DNA of 64,000 bases from Adiantum capillus-veneris (Eukaryota > Streptophyta > Polypodiopsida > Polypodiales > Pteridaceae): positions 95,187,247-95,251,246 of the forward strand of contig CM043954.1 in NCBI GenBank assembly GCA_014529385.2, read 5' to 3'. The position numbers and the translations under genes were made by a program. Position 1 is the stretch's first letter. Every line of letters begins with the position of its first letter. The notes below the pieces were generated by a model. The model saw only the letters and a program-made list of their open reading frames with translations. It did no database searches and had not been told where the DNA came from. Positions 1-11,810 of the stretch are shown one piece after another.

Positions 1-921
1 TCCATCCAATCATAGATGGAAGGATTGCATAATGTGTCGCTTGGAAGCCGGAAAGAGGGATTATTATGCATTTGAGAATATGTGCAATGCTGGAGAGATC
101 AAGTGTTGGGCTCTCAAAGAGTACCTCTTTGACACATTGGTGACACTAGTGCTTCTTTATGGAGTGGAGGTGTGGGGTGGTAGTATCGGGAAGTCTACTT
201 GGAAAGATTTTGAGAATGTCCAAAAGCATTTTCTCACCAACTTTCTTCAAGTCAAGACACAAACACCCTACATGCTCATTACTTCTTGAGTCCGGATCGC
301 TTCCCATTGAGGTCTTGGGCATGCAAAGGGTTGTGGAGTACATGCTTAAGACACAACGTAGCCCTTTGTATCGACTTCCTAGAATCTCATATGAAACAAG
401 TCAAAAGGTCCAAAAGACATGCAAGAGCAAAATACTAAGTTCGGTGTCGATGCTTGACATCAAGAAATGGTTTGGAAGATGGGATGCATGTCACTTGGTC
501 AAGGATGCGTCGATCGACTCCCAAATTAATGAGGCCTTCTTAAAACACCAATGTATCACAGCTTGGGAGAAATCCGGAGGTTCTCGCTTCAGCCATTACA
601 CCACACACATTGCCCCAAACTACAAATCTCTCTTCTTCTCCGAACGTGTTAACCGAACCCATCCCTACATCCTTGAGCCCATCCCATTGAATGCAATCCA
701 CACCATTGCCTCCATTCGTCTTAGCTCCCATTCTCTACGCTTTGAGACAGGACGTTGGGGCACTGGCGAGGAGTCTCATCGACTTTGCACCTTATGCCCT
801 CGTCAAGTGTGAGAGTGTGAGTACCACACACTACTTGAGTGCTCAGCTTTTGACCACATTAGGTCCTCTTTTCCCCATATACTCATCCATGAGCTCTCCC
901 TACATACCTTCCTCTCCCAAC

Positions 922-1320
<399 letters not shown>

Positions 1321-1321
1321 G

Positions 1322-1323
<2 letters not shown>

Positions 1324-1412
<89 letters not shown>

Positions 1413-1438
1413 ATGTGTGTGTGTGTGTGTGTGTGTGT
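1324..1438 (+). repeat. (CT)n-(TG)n compound microsatellite
   Basis: CT units from 1324 to 1412 with one G interruption near 1394, followed by TG units from 1414 to 1438. The same CT-to-TG order occurs at 11811-11893 in the 3' LTR of element H, which ties this tract to an LTR. Confidence 0.97.
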
Positions 1439-1588
1439 AGATTTTGTGTTATTTCAGATCATTGTTGTCCGCATCCTAGCCACTCAAAGCTAGGTGGTGC
1501 CCCTGTTTATTTCACTGTGGCCAGCTCGTCGTGCATCGACTCCTAGATTTGAGTCCGTCGGGGTCCGTGTCATGCGTTGCGCTTGTCA
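1439..1588 (+). repeat. Element H 5' LTR, right end only
   Basis: About 150 bp after the TG tract match 11894-12045 at roughly 85-90% by eye and end in GTCA. The rest of the 5' LTR is absent. Confidence 0.85.
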
Positions 1589-1590
1589 TT

Positions 1591-1608
1591 TGGTGCCCCC
1601 ACTGAGGA
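1591..1608 (+). other. Primer binding site of element H
   Basis: TGGTGCCCCCACTGAGG begins 2 nt after the LTR end. A similar sequence (TGGCGCCCCCACGGAGG) occupies the same position in element A, so the two families use related primers. I could not assign the tRNA from memory. Confidence 0.65.
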
Positions 1609-1663
1609 GGGCTTCTCGGAAACCTCCAGTTTACAATGCTAAAAACAACGCACATCATCAATC

Positions 1664-1804
1664 ATGGACGAATGGTTGAAAGAATTCTCCAATTGGAGAA
1701 TGGAGGAGGAGGAGATTGAAGAAGCACTGACCGCCTTCATCGAAGTGCTGCTGCCAAAATACACCGTTGTAAACATCCAAGAGGTAAATTCCCCATCTCG
1801 CTAA
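1664..1804 (+). CDS. Short leader ORF in element H
   Basis: This 46-codon ORF lies 56 nt after the primer site and encodes a Glu-rich peptide starting MDEWLKEFSNWRMEEEE. It may be a small leader peptide or the broken start of an older gag frame. A GTAAAT follows codon 41 and could act as a splice donor, so it could also be a first exon. No family recognised. Confidence 0.35.
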   Translation: MDEWLKEFSNWRMEEEEIEEALTAFIEVLLPKYTVVNIQEVNSPSR

Positions 1805-1835
1805 CCGCAAATCAAGAGCATCAAGTGGGAGGGCT

Positions 1836-2222
1836 ATGAAATGTCATCACTGTTTTGTCAACCAAAGCATTCTGTCAATGAGTGCCGACAGAGGAGGTGA
1901 AGAAAGAACGGTGAGTTTTGCTTTTGAGAATCACAGCACTCTCATCATTGTCAGATTTTGTGTAGCACCAAGTGTTTTCTCTCTAATGGTCCAAGAAGAG
2001 TCATCAACTACATCAACCACAAAGTCTAAGCCAGAAAGCCTAAAGCATTTGATGGACACAAGTGGGCCTACACTCTCTCTAGGCTTGGAGAGTTCAAATG
2101 AAGTTCGACCACCCAAGCATCTCCGCCGCATGCAAAATGGAAAGCCGATTGAGGTAGATTCTTCTTGCCTAGTCTGTTTTGAACCTAATGTGGAGGATTG
2201 TGCGGACTTCAACAGGGGATAG
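1836..2222 (+). CDS. Hypothetical ORF, 128 aa, element H internal region
   Basis: Open frame between the element H leader and its gag. The product is Ser/Thr-rich in the middle and has a C-terminal 'CLVCFEPNVEDC'; I do not recognise a domain. It could be a captured host fragment or chance. The following stretch, 2223-2650, has no recognisable feature. Confidence 0.25.
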   Translation: MKCHHCFVNQSILSMSADRGGEERTVSFAFENHSTLIIVRFCVAPSVFSLMVQEESSTTSTTKSKPESLKHLMDTSGPTLSLGLESSNEVRPPKHLRRMQNGKPIEVDSSCLVCFEPNVEDCADFNRG

Positions 2223-2654
2223 AGGCATGTGGTGAAGGTGTCACCTTGTCAACACTTAATATATGCAACTCTAAGTAATCAGTTCCCTACACCCAACATG
2301 GATAATAACAATAGGCCAAAAGTCTTTCCTTTCCGTTTCCTGCAACATGCGGCATGTAAACGTATATATTGATAGGAAGATATTCTACCAGCAAAAGATT
2401 GTTTTCCTATTCGGAGGAGAAATGCTTGATGAAATCCTGAGATCTCCACGTCCCATCATCTTACCCCTTCTTGATTACTACCACTCTTTTGACATAAGCA
2501 TCTTTATTTTGTTCTAACTTTGTGATCCATTTTTATCATGTTTTAAGTCCATCCACCCAACCCTGTAAAAAGCCGCTATGAGCCGCTAATGTCATTTGTG
2601 ATTATTATTTTTTTAAATTAAAGTTTGTAATTTCCTTCTCATTGAATTACTACC

Positions 2655-2774
2655 ATGGCAAGTGTCTCTTTTCCCACATTCAGTGGAAAAAAGGGAGAAG
2701 ACATCACCACCGATTTGTTGGATGACTTCGACATCACTTGTGTGGTTTCCAACAAGGATGATGATGCCTCACGG
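2655..2774 (+). pseudogene. Element H gag, N-terminal part, interrupted by element A
   Basis: The ATG at 2655 opens a retrotransposon gag: 'FPTFSGKKGED' followed by an acidic helix and 'NKDDDAS', matching the pattern of the gag in element A ('FHGRSGEDAEDFLEQVE'). The frame is cut at 2774, where element A begins. Removing element A plus one copy of the ACGG target duplication makes this frame continue into the gag sequence after 7619, which contains 'EAKSWYNALPQATK'. That confirms the two pieces are one gene. Confidence 0.85.
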
Positions 2775-3876
2775 TGTGAGCGCGATCGAAACACACAGAA
2801 CGCCTCTATAACGACCCGACACACACTCTTGGGAAGATACACACACACACTATGGGGCACCACTCGGCTTACACAACACACCTGGCCGAGACAGGGAACA
2901 CACCTATGGAGTGAGAGGAGAGAGACTATCCACTTGCCCACTCCACACAGAGACACACACACACACACCCAAAAAACTCAGCTCAAAAGAGGGGAACTTT
3001 TGATAATTAGATACAAATGAGCTTGGGCCAACACCAAGGGGCAAACAGCTCACACATTATGGGTAAAATAAGGCAGATACAATCACAAACTAGAGCAGAA
3101 ACTTCGCTCATAGGAGAAACTTACACAGAAAAACAGCAGGAAAAGAGAGAGGAATTTGGCAAAATGGACAGCGCCATCGTGTCCGGAACGGCCCAAAACC
3201 TTGGATGAGCAGTTTACGGCCAAAACAAGCTCCAAAATGAGCAAAAACACACCTGCGGCTGTTCCTCCTCTCTTCTCCACGTTTTTTCTGATCTTTTCTC
3301 TGTTTTTTCAGTTCCCACACTTAGCTTTATTAGTTGGGCACCCTTGGCCTTTTAGATGACCTCAAACAGACCCCGAACAGGCCAAAACCTGACCTCGCAG
3401 TGCATAGTTGTCACCTTTTTGCATCATCCGCACACCTGGCACTCAGCTTTTTTCAATAATGCATCCCGCCACCACGTGAAGTGGCCCCAAAAAGTGGTCC
3501 TCATGATGACCTTTCTGGATAATTATCACAAGGAAACACCCACGTTGTGTTCGTACTTCTCCACATGCAAATATTGACCCCATTCGGCCTCCTGACGCCA
3601 CTAGATGCCATCTGACGCACCTGCTTACCTCATGTCGTCGGCCCGCGGATAGCTTCCTCAAGAAGTTTACGCGCTAGCAACTCCTCATTATTATAGAAAA
3701 AACACACTGGTACTAGTAATAGTGAAAATCAATGCACTATGTACATGCTGCCCTACCTGTACACATGTGGGCCCCACATAACCACCTGGCTCTAGAAAAT
3801 AGGCAATCCTTTATTTGATGCACCATGCATGTGTATGTACATATGAACAATCCCTTGCTCCAAAAAACTCTTGACA
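2775..3876 (-). repeat. Element A 3' LTR (1102 bp)
   Basis: TG...CA termini and an alignable copy at 6474-7615. Contains a (CA)n run near 2955-2970. Its left end abuts the ACGG duplication. Confidence 0.93.
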
Positions 3877-3895
3877 TAATTTTCCCACCCCCTAG
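3877..3895 (-). other. Polypurine tract of element A
   Basis: On the minus strand the 19 nt before the 3' LTR read as a purine-rich block (GGGGGTGGGAAAATTA), the expected primer for plus-strand DNA synthesis. Confidence 0.7.
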
Positions 3896-4017
3896 CCAGC
3901 TAGAGCATTCATGCTCAGCAACAGCAACACTAGTAGATGCTCATTCCACCTGGATCAAAAGGCCAAAGACATATCGCCTGATTCACAAGAAGCATCATAA
4001 CACCACACCTACATTTG

Positions 4018-5397
4018 TCAACAATCAACCAAAATGCATCCAACTAACACATCCGCCATGTCTGGAGTTCCAAAAGCAGCCACATTCAACCCAACCGATA
4101 GAGACAACTCAAGTGACTCATCACCTGGCATCTTGGCTTCACCAGCCATAGCAACAACCTCCAAATCATGCACCCAAGTAGCTAAAATCATTGTGTGAAG
4201 GTAAAGTTTTTGATACCCAAAGCACAAAAGTATCCCCGTAGCACACATATCCCTAGCATAGGCATCCACATAGCTGAGATTGGACTCATATATGCCAAAC
4301 CCCTTCCCATCATCATAAGCATACTCATCATCACACATCACTTTATCCACATCATAATCATGGCTAGCACCAATATCCATACCTTCTAGCATGGGTTCAT
4401 CAGTCTCCAAGAATACAAATCCCTGCTCTAAACCACAATCATGCTCACAAATCGGTTCAATCACTGCATCTACATCAAAATATGGCTTCAAAACAGGCTC
4501 CACATCCAACAAATCCATAAAATGGCTCTCAACCTTGCCCTCTTCCCTAATTTTCAAGGAACTAGTATCCAAAGATACGTGTTCATCATCAATAACCTCA
4601 ACCTCACACTCACACCCAGAATCACAAGGTACACAAGTAGCCAATGCATCCTCTTCAAGACTTTTCAATCCTGTATCCAAAGCATTACTCACCTCTTTAG
4701 GCTCTTCCATAACCCTGTCAACCTGCAAGACCTCTTTACGCTTCACAATAGACCTTGGGAAGAAACGAGAAACATCATAGGATAGGCTACTTTTCACCTT
4801 CTTAGGCTTAACTTCATCTTCCATGTCAAATCCATCTTGCACATGCATACCTGTACTGATACCATGTTCCTCAAGACGCTTAAACTTCCATTCCTTGTGC
4901 TTTGCAATGCATACTGCATCTTCAAAAGACTCGGGCCTCTTCAACTCAACCTCGAACCGCAACCAAGGTGACAAACCATCAACAAAAAAACTTTTCTTCA
5001 ATGAACAAGGGGGGGTCTCATCCTTAAGAGCAACACACCAACGAGTCCATAAATCTGTAAAACCTTGTACATAGGCATCAACACCTTGACAAGAACCTTG
5101 ATTAAGAGCATTGAGCTCATTCCATACTGCATTTGCATCTTCAACAACCTGGAAACGCTCTAAAAAATCTTCTATAAACTTGTCAAGACTCAAACCATAA
5201 GAAGAAGCCACTGCTTCTTTAGCTTCCAAATCCATGAACCAAACACGGGCCTCATCTTTCAAAAGCAATCCAAATAGCCTGAAAATCTTCTCCTCATCAC
5301 ACATATTGTTGCTTATGCATGCCACCTCGACTTGCTCCAGAAAGTCTTCCGCATCTTCACCACTTCTTCCATGAAATTCCGGAGAAGAGAAAGCCAT
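4018..5397 (-). CDS. Gag protein of element A with acidic C-terminal region
   Basis: Retrotransposon Gag (capsid-like) ORF, about 459 aa from the second in-frame Met. The frame is open upstream to 5472, but MAFSSPEFHGRSGED at 5397 matches the start of the element H gag. Residues about 1-190 hold the gag core: a 'GED..DFLEQVE' helix, 'LLLKDEARVWF', and 'WTRWCVAL...FFVDGLSPWLRFEVEL'. About 190-250 are Lys-rich. The rest, about 250-459, is strongly acidic (Asp/Glu clusters such as 'DDEYAYDDGKGFG') and has no CCHC zinc knuckle. No protease or RT follows. The ORF is uninterrupted, so the element may have been active recently. The role of the acidic part is unknown. Confidence 0.85.
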   Translation of the reverse strand: MAFSSPEFHGRSGEDAEDFLEQVEVACISNNMCDEEKIFRLFGLLLKDEARVWFMDLEAKEAVASSYGLSLDKFIEDFLERFQVVEDANAVWNELNALNQGSCQGVDAYVQGFTDLWTRWCVALKDETPPCSLKKSFFVDGLSPWLRFEVELKRPESFEDAVCIAKHKEWKFKRLEEHGISTGMHVQDGFDMEDEVKPKKVKSSLSYDVSRFFPRSIVKRKEVLQVDRVMEEPKEVSNALDTGLKSLEEDALATCVPCDSGCECEVEVIDDEHVSLDTSSLKIREEGKVESHFMDLLDVEPVLKPYFDVDAVIEPICEHDCGLEQGFVFLETDEPMLEGMDIGASHDYDVDKVMCDDEYAYDDGKGFGIYESNLSYVDAYARDMCATGILLCFGYQKLYLHTMILATWVHDLEVVAMAGEAKMPGDESLELSLSVGLNVAAFGTPDMADVLVGCILVDC

Positions 5398-5999
5398 GGC
5401 TACCCAAGCTACGATGCTTTGAGAATCCCTTTGAACACACGTGCAAGAACCCAAAACTTTTGACTGACTCAATTCCCAGAAACTTCAATGGAGCTCAACT
5501 TTAGATAAGGACAAACACGTGCACATCAAATGAGTTTTCATAGTTAATCATCGGAATTACAACAGGCAAAGGACATTCCAGTATCTCCCTTAATCTTCTT
5601 GGCCCGAACATGAAGACTATGCTCTGCTGGAAAAAAATCTTCCTGGACACATGAACATTTATCTAGATTCTTTGAGTTAAATGAAAACGAGTGAATTGAG
5701 GTCCATTTTGATCATCCATTAAAGCCAACCATGAAGCTCCCAAGAAAGCACACCTGACTAATCCTCTGATTTTGCAAAAATTTCAGCATCATAACAGCAT
5801 AAATGGCTCAAAAGACCAAAAAACCAGCCATCATAATTTGGAAAAATTTTGGCAGAGTTTCCCCAGAAATAGAGCAGTGTGAACCCAAAATATAGATTGT
5901 ATATGTATGCATAAACTGTCAACAATAGAACTCGAGCATCAAGTAGGAATCACTAGTACATAGCCTATGGCGAGGTCACAAAAAGGGTGCTCCAACTAC

Positions 6000-6090
6000 C
6001 TGTATCACCGAAAGGATCTCCACATTTGAGAATCCCCCAGGTCAATAAAAACCTCATGCTATCGACCCTCACACGAAGGCTAATGCAAAT
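6000..6090 (-). repeat. Leader block shared with the copia element at 18.9-19.0 kb
   Basis: The segment around 'CTGTATCACCGAAAGGATC' (6000-6085) aligns with 18953-19027 at roughly 80%. Both lie in the untranslated leader between primer site and gag on the minus strand. Confidence 0.8.
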
Positions 6091-6303
6091 CGCGTATAGT
6101 CAAGTCTCAGAAATGACTATCTTCCAGACCAAGTCTCAGAAATGGCTGGGACTGCCAAATACAACCAAGCATGGCTCCCCAAATGCGTACAATGGCAGTT
6201 TCCACAAGTAGCGTACAATCCAGCAGACAATGCCCTCAAACAGGCGCCAAGTGATGCATACCCACAACAATTGCAAGTGACTCCACTGTGAGTATATCAC
6301 TGT

Positions 6304-6404
6304 ACTCCAGCTACCTGTACCTGTGTGAATCACCTGTACCTGTACCTATAACCTGTAATCTGTAACCTGTAACCTGTAACCTGCAACCTACAACCTGTAA
6401 TCCT
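6304..6404 (-). repeat. ACCTGTA heptamer array in element A leader
   Basis: About a dozen degenerate copies of ACCTGTA/ACCTGTAA (for example 6306-6318, 6330-6348 and 6364-6384) shortly after the primer site in the sense of the element. Confidence 0.85.
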
Positions 6405-6452
6405 GAATCTCGAAGCTTGAAGCTCGAAGCAGAAGGTACTCGAAGAAGATCC

Positions 6453-6470
6453 TCCGTGGGGGCGCCAAAA
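6453..6470 (-). other. Primer binding site of element A
   Basis: Minus-strand TTTGGCGCCCCCACGGAGG starts 3 nt after the 5' LTR end at 6474. It resembles the element H primer site. Confidence 0.7.
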
Positions 6471-6473
6471 GAA

Positions 6474-7615
6474 TGTGAGCGGGATGAAAACACACAGAAC
6501 GCCTCTATAATGACCTGACACACACTCTTGGGAAGATACACACACACACTATGGGGCACCACTCGGCTTACACAGCACACCTGGCCGAGACACGGAACAC
6601 ACCTATGGAGTGAGAGGAGAGAGACTATCCACTTGCCCACTCCACACAGAGACACACACACACACACACACACCCAAAAAACTCAGCTCAAAAGAGGGAA
6701 ACTTTTGATAATTAGATACAAATGAGCTTGGGCCAACACCAAGGGGCAAACAGCTCACACAATATGGGTAAAATAAGACAGATACAATCACAAACTAGAG
6801 CAAAAACTTCGCTCATAGGAGAAACTTACACAGAAAAATAGCAGGAAACGAGTGAGGAATTTGGCAAAATGGACAGCGCCATCGCGTCCGGAACGGCCCA
6901 AAACCCTAGTCTACAATGTCAAAGAACTCAAATCCGACCTCGGATGAGCAGTTTACGGCCAAAACAAGCTCCAAAATGAGCAAAAACACACCTGCGGCTG
7001 TTCCTCCTCTCTTCTCCACGTTTTTTCTGGTCTTTTCTCTGTTTTTTCAGTTCCCACACTTAGCTTTATTAGTTGGGCACCCTTGGTCTTTTAGATGACC
7101 TCAAACAGACCCCGAACAGGCCAAAAACTGACCTCGCAATGCATAGTTGTCACCTTTTTGCATCATCCGCACACCTGGCACTCAGCTTTTTTCAATAATG
7201 CATCCCGCCACCACGTGAAGTGGCCCCAAAAAGTGGTCCTCATGATGACCTTTCTGCATAATTATCACAAGGAAACACCCACGTTGTGTCCGTACTTCTC
7301 CACGTGCAAATATTGACCCCATTCGGCCTCCTGACGCCACTAGATGCCATCTGACGCACCTGCTTACCTAATGTCATCGGCCCGCGGATAGCTTCCTCGA
7401 GAAGTTTACGCGCTAGCAACTCCTCATTATTATAGAAAAAACACATTGGTACTAGTGATAGTGAAAATCGATGCACAATGTACATGCTGCCCTACCTGTA
7501 CACATGTGGGCCCCACATAACCACCTGGCTCTAGAAAATAGGCAATCCTTTATTTGATGCACCATGCATGTGTATGTACATATGAACAATCCCTTGCTCC
7601 AAAAAACTCTTGACA
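6474..7615 (-). repeat. Element A 5' LTR (1142 bp)
   Basis: Near-identical partner of 2775-3876, with the same TG...CA ends. About 36 bp are present here (near 6902-6938) that the other LTR lacks. Confidence 0.93.
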
Positions 7616-7619
7616 ACGG

Positions 7620-8031
7620 CTACGAATTTTTCCTCTACTGATGAAAGTAGAGGCCAAGTCTTGGTACAATGCTTTGCCACAAGCTACCAAGAATGCATGG
7701 GATGTATTACGTGCTACCTTTGTGAAGAGGTTTGGTGGCTGCTAACAGAGTTAAAGCAGGGAAGTCTGCTAGAGTATGCCACTTACAAATCCAAGTTTGT
7801 GGATTTGTGGGAACGATGAGTTGCCTCACTAGAGGAAGGTGAAGGAGCATCTAATTTCTTGAAGAAGGACCGTTTCATTGTTGGCCTGTGGTCGTCGCTT
7901 AAAGAGAAGGTGAAGGGGAGATTCTCTGCAACGTATGAGTTGGCCGTGGAAGTGGCCCACCTTAAAGACAAGAAGTTGCGCATGCAAGCAAGAGTCAAGA
8001 GGCATCAAAAGAGCAGCAAGACCTATTGAGA
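7620..8031 (+). pseudogene. Element H gag, central part
   Basis: Continuation of the gag after the nested insertion: 'LLMKVEAKSWYNALPQATKN' then 'ATFVKRFGG'. A frameshift near 7735-7745 moves to the frame reading 'LTELKQGSLLEYATYKSKFVDLWE', stop TGA, 'FLKKDRFIVGLWSSLKEKVKG'. The pattern (LL.K.EA..W, then GL...LKE.V) is typical of plant LTR-retrotransposon capsid domains. At least one frameshift and two stops make it non-functional. Confidence 0.8.
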
Positions 8032-8109
8032 CGCATCACTACTCAGCTTGAAATTTTATCCGTGCATCTGGTGCAGCAAGGGCATGCACCTATCAAAAAT
8101 CTAGAATAA

Positions 8110-8727
8110 GGGAGAGGACAACAAAGGCAAAACCAAGAGTACCACTGCTATAAGTGTGGGGAAGACGGCCATGGCATGTATTACTACCCACATCCGAGAA
8201 GGCAAAACGTCAATAGAGGAGGAAGACAGAATCAGATCTCCCCACCAAGGGCGAGACCACCGCCACCCAGGCAACCAATCCCACCTATTCAAATCCCACC
8301 ACCAGCCGTGCAACCACAGCCACTCTCACCAATTCAAGTCCTACAGCCACCAATGCAACCACCGCCACAATCACCACTTACACTCATCTTACACCCACCA
8401 CCAATTGGCAACCACACACCAAGTGTCATTGGTCTTACAAAAGAAGTCAAGATGAAGATAACAGATGAAGGATCAAGGGAGAAGTTTGTTCAAAGGACTG
8501 AAGCAGTGGAACAGAAGGTTAAAGAATCAAAAGATGCTACCCCAGTGAAGGAGGTAAGTCAAGAAAATTGTGTTACAAATGCTAGTACATTTCTAACCTT
8601 GGATGAAGTAGACATCAAGGCGATCAATCGACAACATTGGGCAGTAAGGGTAAAAAGACGTAAAGTGCTGATCAAGCCTCGTCAGAGTAAGAGGAATGCA
8701 AAGAGCATGGAAGATACAAGAGAATAG
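8110..8727 (+). pseudogene. Element H gag, C-terminal zinc-knuckle and Pro-rich part
   Basis: Open from the codon after a TAA at 8107-8109 to TAG at 8725-8727. It starts with 'YHCYKCGEDGHGMYYY', a CX2CX4HX4C nucleocapsid knuckle whose last Cys has become Tyr. A Pro/Gln-rich stretch of about 60 residues follows, then a charged tail. The same frame continues beyond the stop to about 8970. No protease motif (D-S/T-G) was found. Confidence 0.7.
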
Positions 8728-9348
8728 GAAGACCGGCCTGCTAGCAAGGCTTTGGAGAAGATGGACAACATATCAAGCAAAGGGGAGGGCTTTGAAAACA
8801 GAAGCCTATGCACCAGCATGGACCAAGAACAATGTAGCAAGCTGAAGGCATCCTGCATCAAGGAAGTTTCACCAGAGGACCATAACAAAGAGGTAATTAC
8901 GAATGAAGGTTTGGAGCTGATATTGTTCCAAAGGCTTGGCAGCCGAGCAAGACTTTATTGTGTAGTGTCATAGACTTAGAGATGGGTAATTCCTCTAGTC
9001 TACAAGAAGTGTTATAAACTTGGAGATGGGTAATGCCTCAAGTTTATGTGAGGGTGTTCATAGTATGTTTGATGATCAACATGTTGCCAAACTTTTAAGG
9101 ATGTTCCAGACTCCTCCACAATGCAGCATTGTGTTTGCATGGGATGCATCAAACCTAGAAGCCATGGGCTTCCCATTTATTCATCCCGCACTATTCCAAG
9201 GAACGGGCTATCATCCAGACCTGTCACAGATTCATGGATATCCCAAAAATTTCAACAATGGCCAAATGGAATGGCTAGTTCAGAAGGCAACTAGATATTG
9301 GCTCCTACAGATCAGCTGAAGAAGAATCAAGTCAGGGTGCCTCTAGCC
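8728..9348 (+). other. Element H region between gag and polypurine tract
   Basis: Two open stretches, 8752-8973 and 9020-9319, encode peptides I cannot assign (the second includes 'FAWDASNLEAMGFPFIHP'). An imperfect direct repeat of about 40 bp containing GAGATGGGTAAT is found at 8977-9010 and 9021-9055. No RT or integrase signature is present. Confidence 0.4.
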
Positions 9349-9360
9349 AAAAGGGGAGGG
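9349..9360 (+). other. Polypurine tract of element H
   Basis: AAAAGGGGAGGG, 4 nt before the TGAAAG start of the 3' LTR at 9365. Confidence 0.7.
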
Positions 9361-9668
9361 TTAATGAAAGCCGGTTTTCAAAAATCAAGAAAAAAAAGAA
9401 AAAAAAATATCTTTCCTCTGCCCGAAGCACGGCAACACCATCGGAGGACTTGAAAATTTCCCAGTCAATCAGTGAGCCATGAATTCTCTCTTTTTTCGCC
9501 CTCCCGACACGGCCCATGCGGCCCAGCTCTGAAGGCACCTCTAGCCATAGCGCGTCACTGTTCACTAATGACGGCCGATTTTCAAAACCGCGGCCGCAAG
9601 AACAACCCCGATCGGGAAGGAGCACAAAACCAAAAAAACAATAAAAACATTGCTTTTAACATTCACCA

Positions 9669-9692
9669 CCCCCCCCCCCCCCCCCCCCCCCC
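9669..9692 (+). repeat. Poly-C tract (about 24 nt)
   Basis: Homopolymer inside the 3' LTR of element H; length is likely unreliable in sequencing. Confidence 0.95.
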
Positions 9693-10179
9693 TCTATACT
9701 TCTTATACTAGCAGGCCGCCACCAGTTTGGCCACACCCCCCTCCATTATCACCAGAGGACAGAGCTCTCTCTCTTTCCCCCTGCTCGGCTCCGCCAACCC
9801 ACCACCTCTCTCTCTCTCTGTATTCCTATGTCACCTAGCCCAAAGGGCACATAAAACGAGCTGCCTCTGCTGGTTTTTCTTCCACTCGTGGGCTGCCATG
9901 CTTTACAAAAGTCTCCCTCTCTCCCTTCCATTATTCATATTAGCCCCATCTTTCTCTCTCTCTTACCCCGCCTCGCTCATCCATACTTCTCCACAGCGGG
10001 TCACTATATCACCCTCTCCCCTCTTGTCCACACTCCCTCAACCTCACTCTCCCCTCCCCTTTATTCCCCTTGTCTTTCTCCTACTGGCGTGCCATCACTC
10101 TCCCAAGCTCCCTAGCATCTCTTTGTCTCTCTCTCCCTAATCTCTCTCCCTCCCTTGTTTTAACACTCACTCGCACTCT

Positions 10180-11081
<902 letters not shown>

Positions 11082-11451
11082 CACTGAAACAAGGAAAGAC
11101 TCCAAAGGCATGCCCCGACCGGCCCCGAAAATGACGAACGCGCTACACCGACGCACCCGCAAGGCCCGTCGTTTGCCAGCATCTCGTCCACAATGCCACG
11201 ATGCCCTCTTCAGTGAAATCCCTAGGTTGTCATCATTTTTCCCAGTTTCAAACCTTGTAAAAAACCCCAATTCTAAATCATCACCTCTCTCTAGGTGATG
11301 GTCACAAAAGGCCCACCTAGGAGTTTTCATTTTTTAAATTTCCCCAAGACAAAGCAAGGGTCAACCATCTAAGGCCCACTGTCTTGCTTTGTCTCCCCTG
11401 ATTAAGGCCCTAACCTAATCAGACTTCCCTAAACCTAAAGCAGCCAGCACC

Positions 11452-11461
11452 TATAAAAAGG
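11452..11461 (+). promoter_or_regulatory. TATA box in element H LTR
   Basis: TATAAAAAGG, about 590 bp before the LTR end, placed as expected for the U3/R boundary. No transcription start can be fixed from sequence. Confidence 0.5.
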
Positions 11462-11806
11462 CCTTGAGAGGTCACTATCGGGGGAGTCAGCAATACTTGG
11501 TAGCATTTTTGTGGGAGGGATTGGCAACACTTGCATCAAGAGAGAGGGACTTAGTGTAGCATTTTGGGAATTAGCACTATGTGAAGAAGCCATGTCTACG
11601 CCTTGACTCCAATGGTCGCCACACACTCACGCTAGTAGAAATCTCTGTGTCTATGAGTCACCTCTAGAGAACGCAATATTAGGCTCACTATCTCTCTCTC
11701 TATTTCTCTGTCACCATGGTTGCTACCTTGCCAAAGATAAGTTTGTTGTAAATATTGCATTAAATCAGTTTCCCCTCACACCCCCGAGGGGTTTTCATCA
11801 CCTGCG

Positions 11807-11810
<4 letters not shown>

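Larger units (their letters stand above)
2775..7615 (-). mobile_element. Element A: complete gag-only LTR retrotransposon nested in element H gag
   Basis: Two LTRs (2775-3876 and 6474-7615) begin TGTGAGCG and end CTTGACA on the + strand. The coding strand is minus, so 6474-7615 is the 5' LTR. Going leftwards, the minus strand has a primer site (6453-6470), a leader with an ACCTGTA heptamer array, a single gag ORF (5397-4018), a purine tract (about 3877-3895) and the 3' LTR. Length is 4841 bp. There is no pol, so mobility would need enzymes in trans. The LTRs are highly similar apart from an insertion of about 36 bp near 6902-6938 and CA-repeat length, which implies a fairly recent insertion. 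Confidence 0.93.
2771..7619. other. Target-site duplication ACGG flanking element A
   Basis: ACGG occurs at 2771-2774 immediately before the left LTR and at 7616-7619 immediately after the right LTR. The duplication is 4 bp; a fifth base does not match. Confidence 0.8.

Noticed and set aside
6304..6404. ACCTGTA array as a telomere-like satellite.
   Set aside because: The heptamer is not the plant telomere unit and is confined to one leader of about 100 bp.
9727..10140. Pro/Ser/Leu-rich ORFs in the element H 3' LTR as genes.
   Set aside because: Composition follows from C/T-rich DNA; the region is bounded as an LTR by its purine tract and its matching right end.
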